Source: Sycobia sp. Sy_11
Lineage: Eukaryota > Arthropoda > Insecta > Hymenoptera > Epichrysomallidae
Assembly (NCBI GenBank): GCA_018907035.1
Contig: JACCIC010000001.1
Location: 2,376,001-2,440,000 of the forward strand
DNA length: 64,000 bases
Direction of reading: 5' to 3'
Shown in pieces: positions 62,335 through 64,000 of this stretch. Position numbers and translations under genes: made by a program. A model generated the notes under the pieces. It saw only the letters and a program-made list of their open reading frames with translations, did no database searches and had not been told where the DNA came from. Position 1 is the stretch's first letter. Each line of letters starts with the position of its first letter.

Positions 62335-62337
<3 letters not shown>
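61216..62337. other. Mixed DNA with a possible relic transposon end
   Basis: No secure gene. GCGACACCCCGTATA at 62042-62056 resembles the terminal GACACCCTGTATA seen at ends of several insect DNA transposons (recalled pattern, not verified). No matching opposite terminus or transposase frame was recognised. 62070-62330 is moderately CpG-rich. Confidence 0.25.

Positions 62338-62396
<59 letters not shown>
62338..62396. repeat. (AT)n microsatellite
   Basis: About 29 AT units. Confidence 0.95.
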
Positions 62397-62398
<2 letters not shown>

Positions 62399-63000
62399 GC
62401 GACCGGAAAGAATTCATCGCGATGATACGAGCCAAGTGTATGGATTAAAAGAGCGCCACTCTTCGCGGTCAATTTCCTGTATACCGATCAATCGGCCGAT
62501 CAGTTCTTACGCCGTGCATTTAATCTGCCGCGACCGTTTCATTTTTTGTTTCCTTTTTTCTTTTCTTCATCTTTTTTTTTTGTTTTACGAACAGACTGTC
62601 CTTTTCTCCTTCTGCGCTCCTTCTTCTTCGACTCGATCGCTAATTGTCCGCTGCTTCCGAAATAAAACGCCCGGGGACACAATAAGGAAAATAAAAAGAT
62701 CGGCGTGTCGAATCGATACGATCGGTATTAATCCTCGCTCGTTATCCTTTACATATATACACACACACACATACATAAATACATACATACAGCTTCCGAA
62801 ACCAACGAGCGTATATGCGATTTGAACCAAAATTTATTAACCACGCATTTGTTAACTGTCCATTTATGCGTCGCGTCGTCATTATTAATTTTATTATTAT
62901 TATACAAATGGATCTGCACAAACAGTTTTTTAATCGGCATTTCGGTGTGCCACATTCGCCATTCTATCCTATGGAGCTCTCTGTAGCCAGAATTACTGTT

Positions 63001-63003
<3 letters not shown>
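62397..63003. other. Gene-free stretch between AT arrays
   Basis: A T-rich middle with a short CA/CATA tract at 62758-62790. Open frames here are short and unrecognised. Confidence 0.45.

Positions 63004-63062
<59 letters not shown>
63004..63062. repeat. (AT)n microsatellite
   Basis: About 29 AT units. Confidence 0.95.
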
Positions 63063-63064
<2 letters not shown>

Positions 63065-64000
63065 CATAAACAATGAACAATAATTACTGACAATATTGGA
63101 TCATCGTGTATACGGGAATGATTTACGACTTGCAGTAGGCTATTGTCGCACTTCACGAGAGTCAGGAGAGTCGTAAAAATGATTTTTCCTCCCCCTCCCG
63201 AAGTCGAAATGATATTCGGTATAGAGGGACACTTTGCATATTCGCCATATAAGGCATTATTTATAGGCATTGGTAATTTATGTTCGGGGGAAAGAAATTA
63301 ATTTTTTTTTTCATTATCTTTCGTAATTGCAACGAAACGAATATTTTTAAATTGTTTTTTTTTGAACCCCCGGCGCTGATAAAGAATTTGTACGCGTAGC
63401 ACAAGACCGTATATATAATATGCGAGGCTGTAGCATATGTGCTTATTTATATATTACAATGAAGAAAAAATTCGATCAAACATTATATATAGTTCGCAAA
63501 TAGCTATTATGAAAACGGATTAATTATTTATTAAATAATGATAATATAACCTATGAATTTTAACCAGTGAAAACTACTGGAATAGTGTTTAAATTTAGGC
63601 AGCGAACGATGATATTAATAAAATATTCTAGGTATCATTAAAGACGTACAGAAACATTGAATATATGGAACAAGCGTATTATATACGCTCGAAATTTCAT
63701 CAATGATTTAATTTTTACAACGAATTCCAGTAGTTTTCGTCGATCTAGAGTGAGGTATTGAATCGGGAGTAATTATCATTACTGTATTCTAACCTCGGTT
63801 TATCAGATTAAAAGTCTATTTATCCATACTGCTTCTGTTATGCAATTAACGAATGAAGCATTGGACAAAACAACATAAGATTCATTATATCTCAAAAATT
63901 TTGTCCGAATTAATTTTTTTTTATTGTCACTTTAGCCTCATTTCCGATGCGTAGCAGAATGCTACAATGATTTAGCGCTCTTCTTTTCGTTGAACCCTCT
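63063..64000. other. AT-rich gene-free DNA
   Basis: Nothing recognised up to the window end. Confidence 0.5.

Overview
The window looks like eukaryotic nuclear DNA, most likely from an insect and probably a hymenopteran (ant, bee or wasp). Three things suggest this. The background is AT-rich and broken by sharp GC-rich blocks in which CpG is abundant rather than depleted. There are roughly fifty long, nearly perfect dinucleotide arrays of (AT)n, (GA/CT)n and (GT)n. Genes are very sparse. This taxonomic call is inference from composition only. No rRNA, tRNA, CRISPR array, bacterial operon or intact transposon was seen, and I found no complete multi-gene system.

Only one stretch looks clearly protein-coding. 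It is a short first coding exon at 43184-43255 (+) that encodes an alanine tract and ends at a GTGAGT splice donor. It sits at the downstream end of a GC/CpG-rich, microsatellite-laden block (about 39340-43260) that resembles a promoter plus long 5' leader, with a perfect Inr match near 39355 and a good splice donor at 39669. I cannot name the gene. No convincing second exon lies in the 20.7 kb that follow, so the gene probably has a very long first intron. A second CpG-rich block at about 49580-50780 could be an alternative downstream promoter.

Upstream, the + strand has a strong pyrimidine-tract acceptor fused directly to a GTGAGT donor at 32956/32957. This is the arrangement of a recursive (ratchet) splice site, and a potential 51-nt exon follows it. 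If real, it implies an upstream promoter and a long intron running across the left half of the window toward the 43 kb exon.

Layout: 1-2640 is a GA-rich and CpG-rich block. 2640-10900 is AT-rich DNA with a possible regulatory island at 5160-5560 and microsatellites. 10900-11700 is a CpG island with a 123-bp GT array. 11700-18900 is AT-rich. 18900-24300 holds several CpG islands, a G-quadruplex-prone C-rich tract and degenerate repeats. 24300-35000 is AT-rich with scattered islands, a perfect 18-bp-stem hairpin and the recursive splice site. 35000-43260 is island-dense and ends at the coding exon. 43260-50800 is the intronic part with a strong G-quadruplex motif and the second CpG block. 50800-64000 is AT-rich, with microsatellites and two CTCF-like motifs.

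A recurrent feature is a set of separate clusters of a degenerate repeat of about 20 bp built on TTGAAATC-like words (or the complement). Most computed open reading frames here are translations of dinucleotide repeats or of CpG-rich DNA that lacks stop codons on both strands, and they are not reported as genes.
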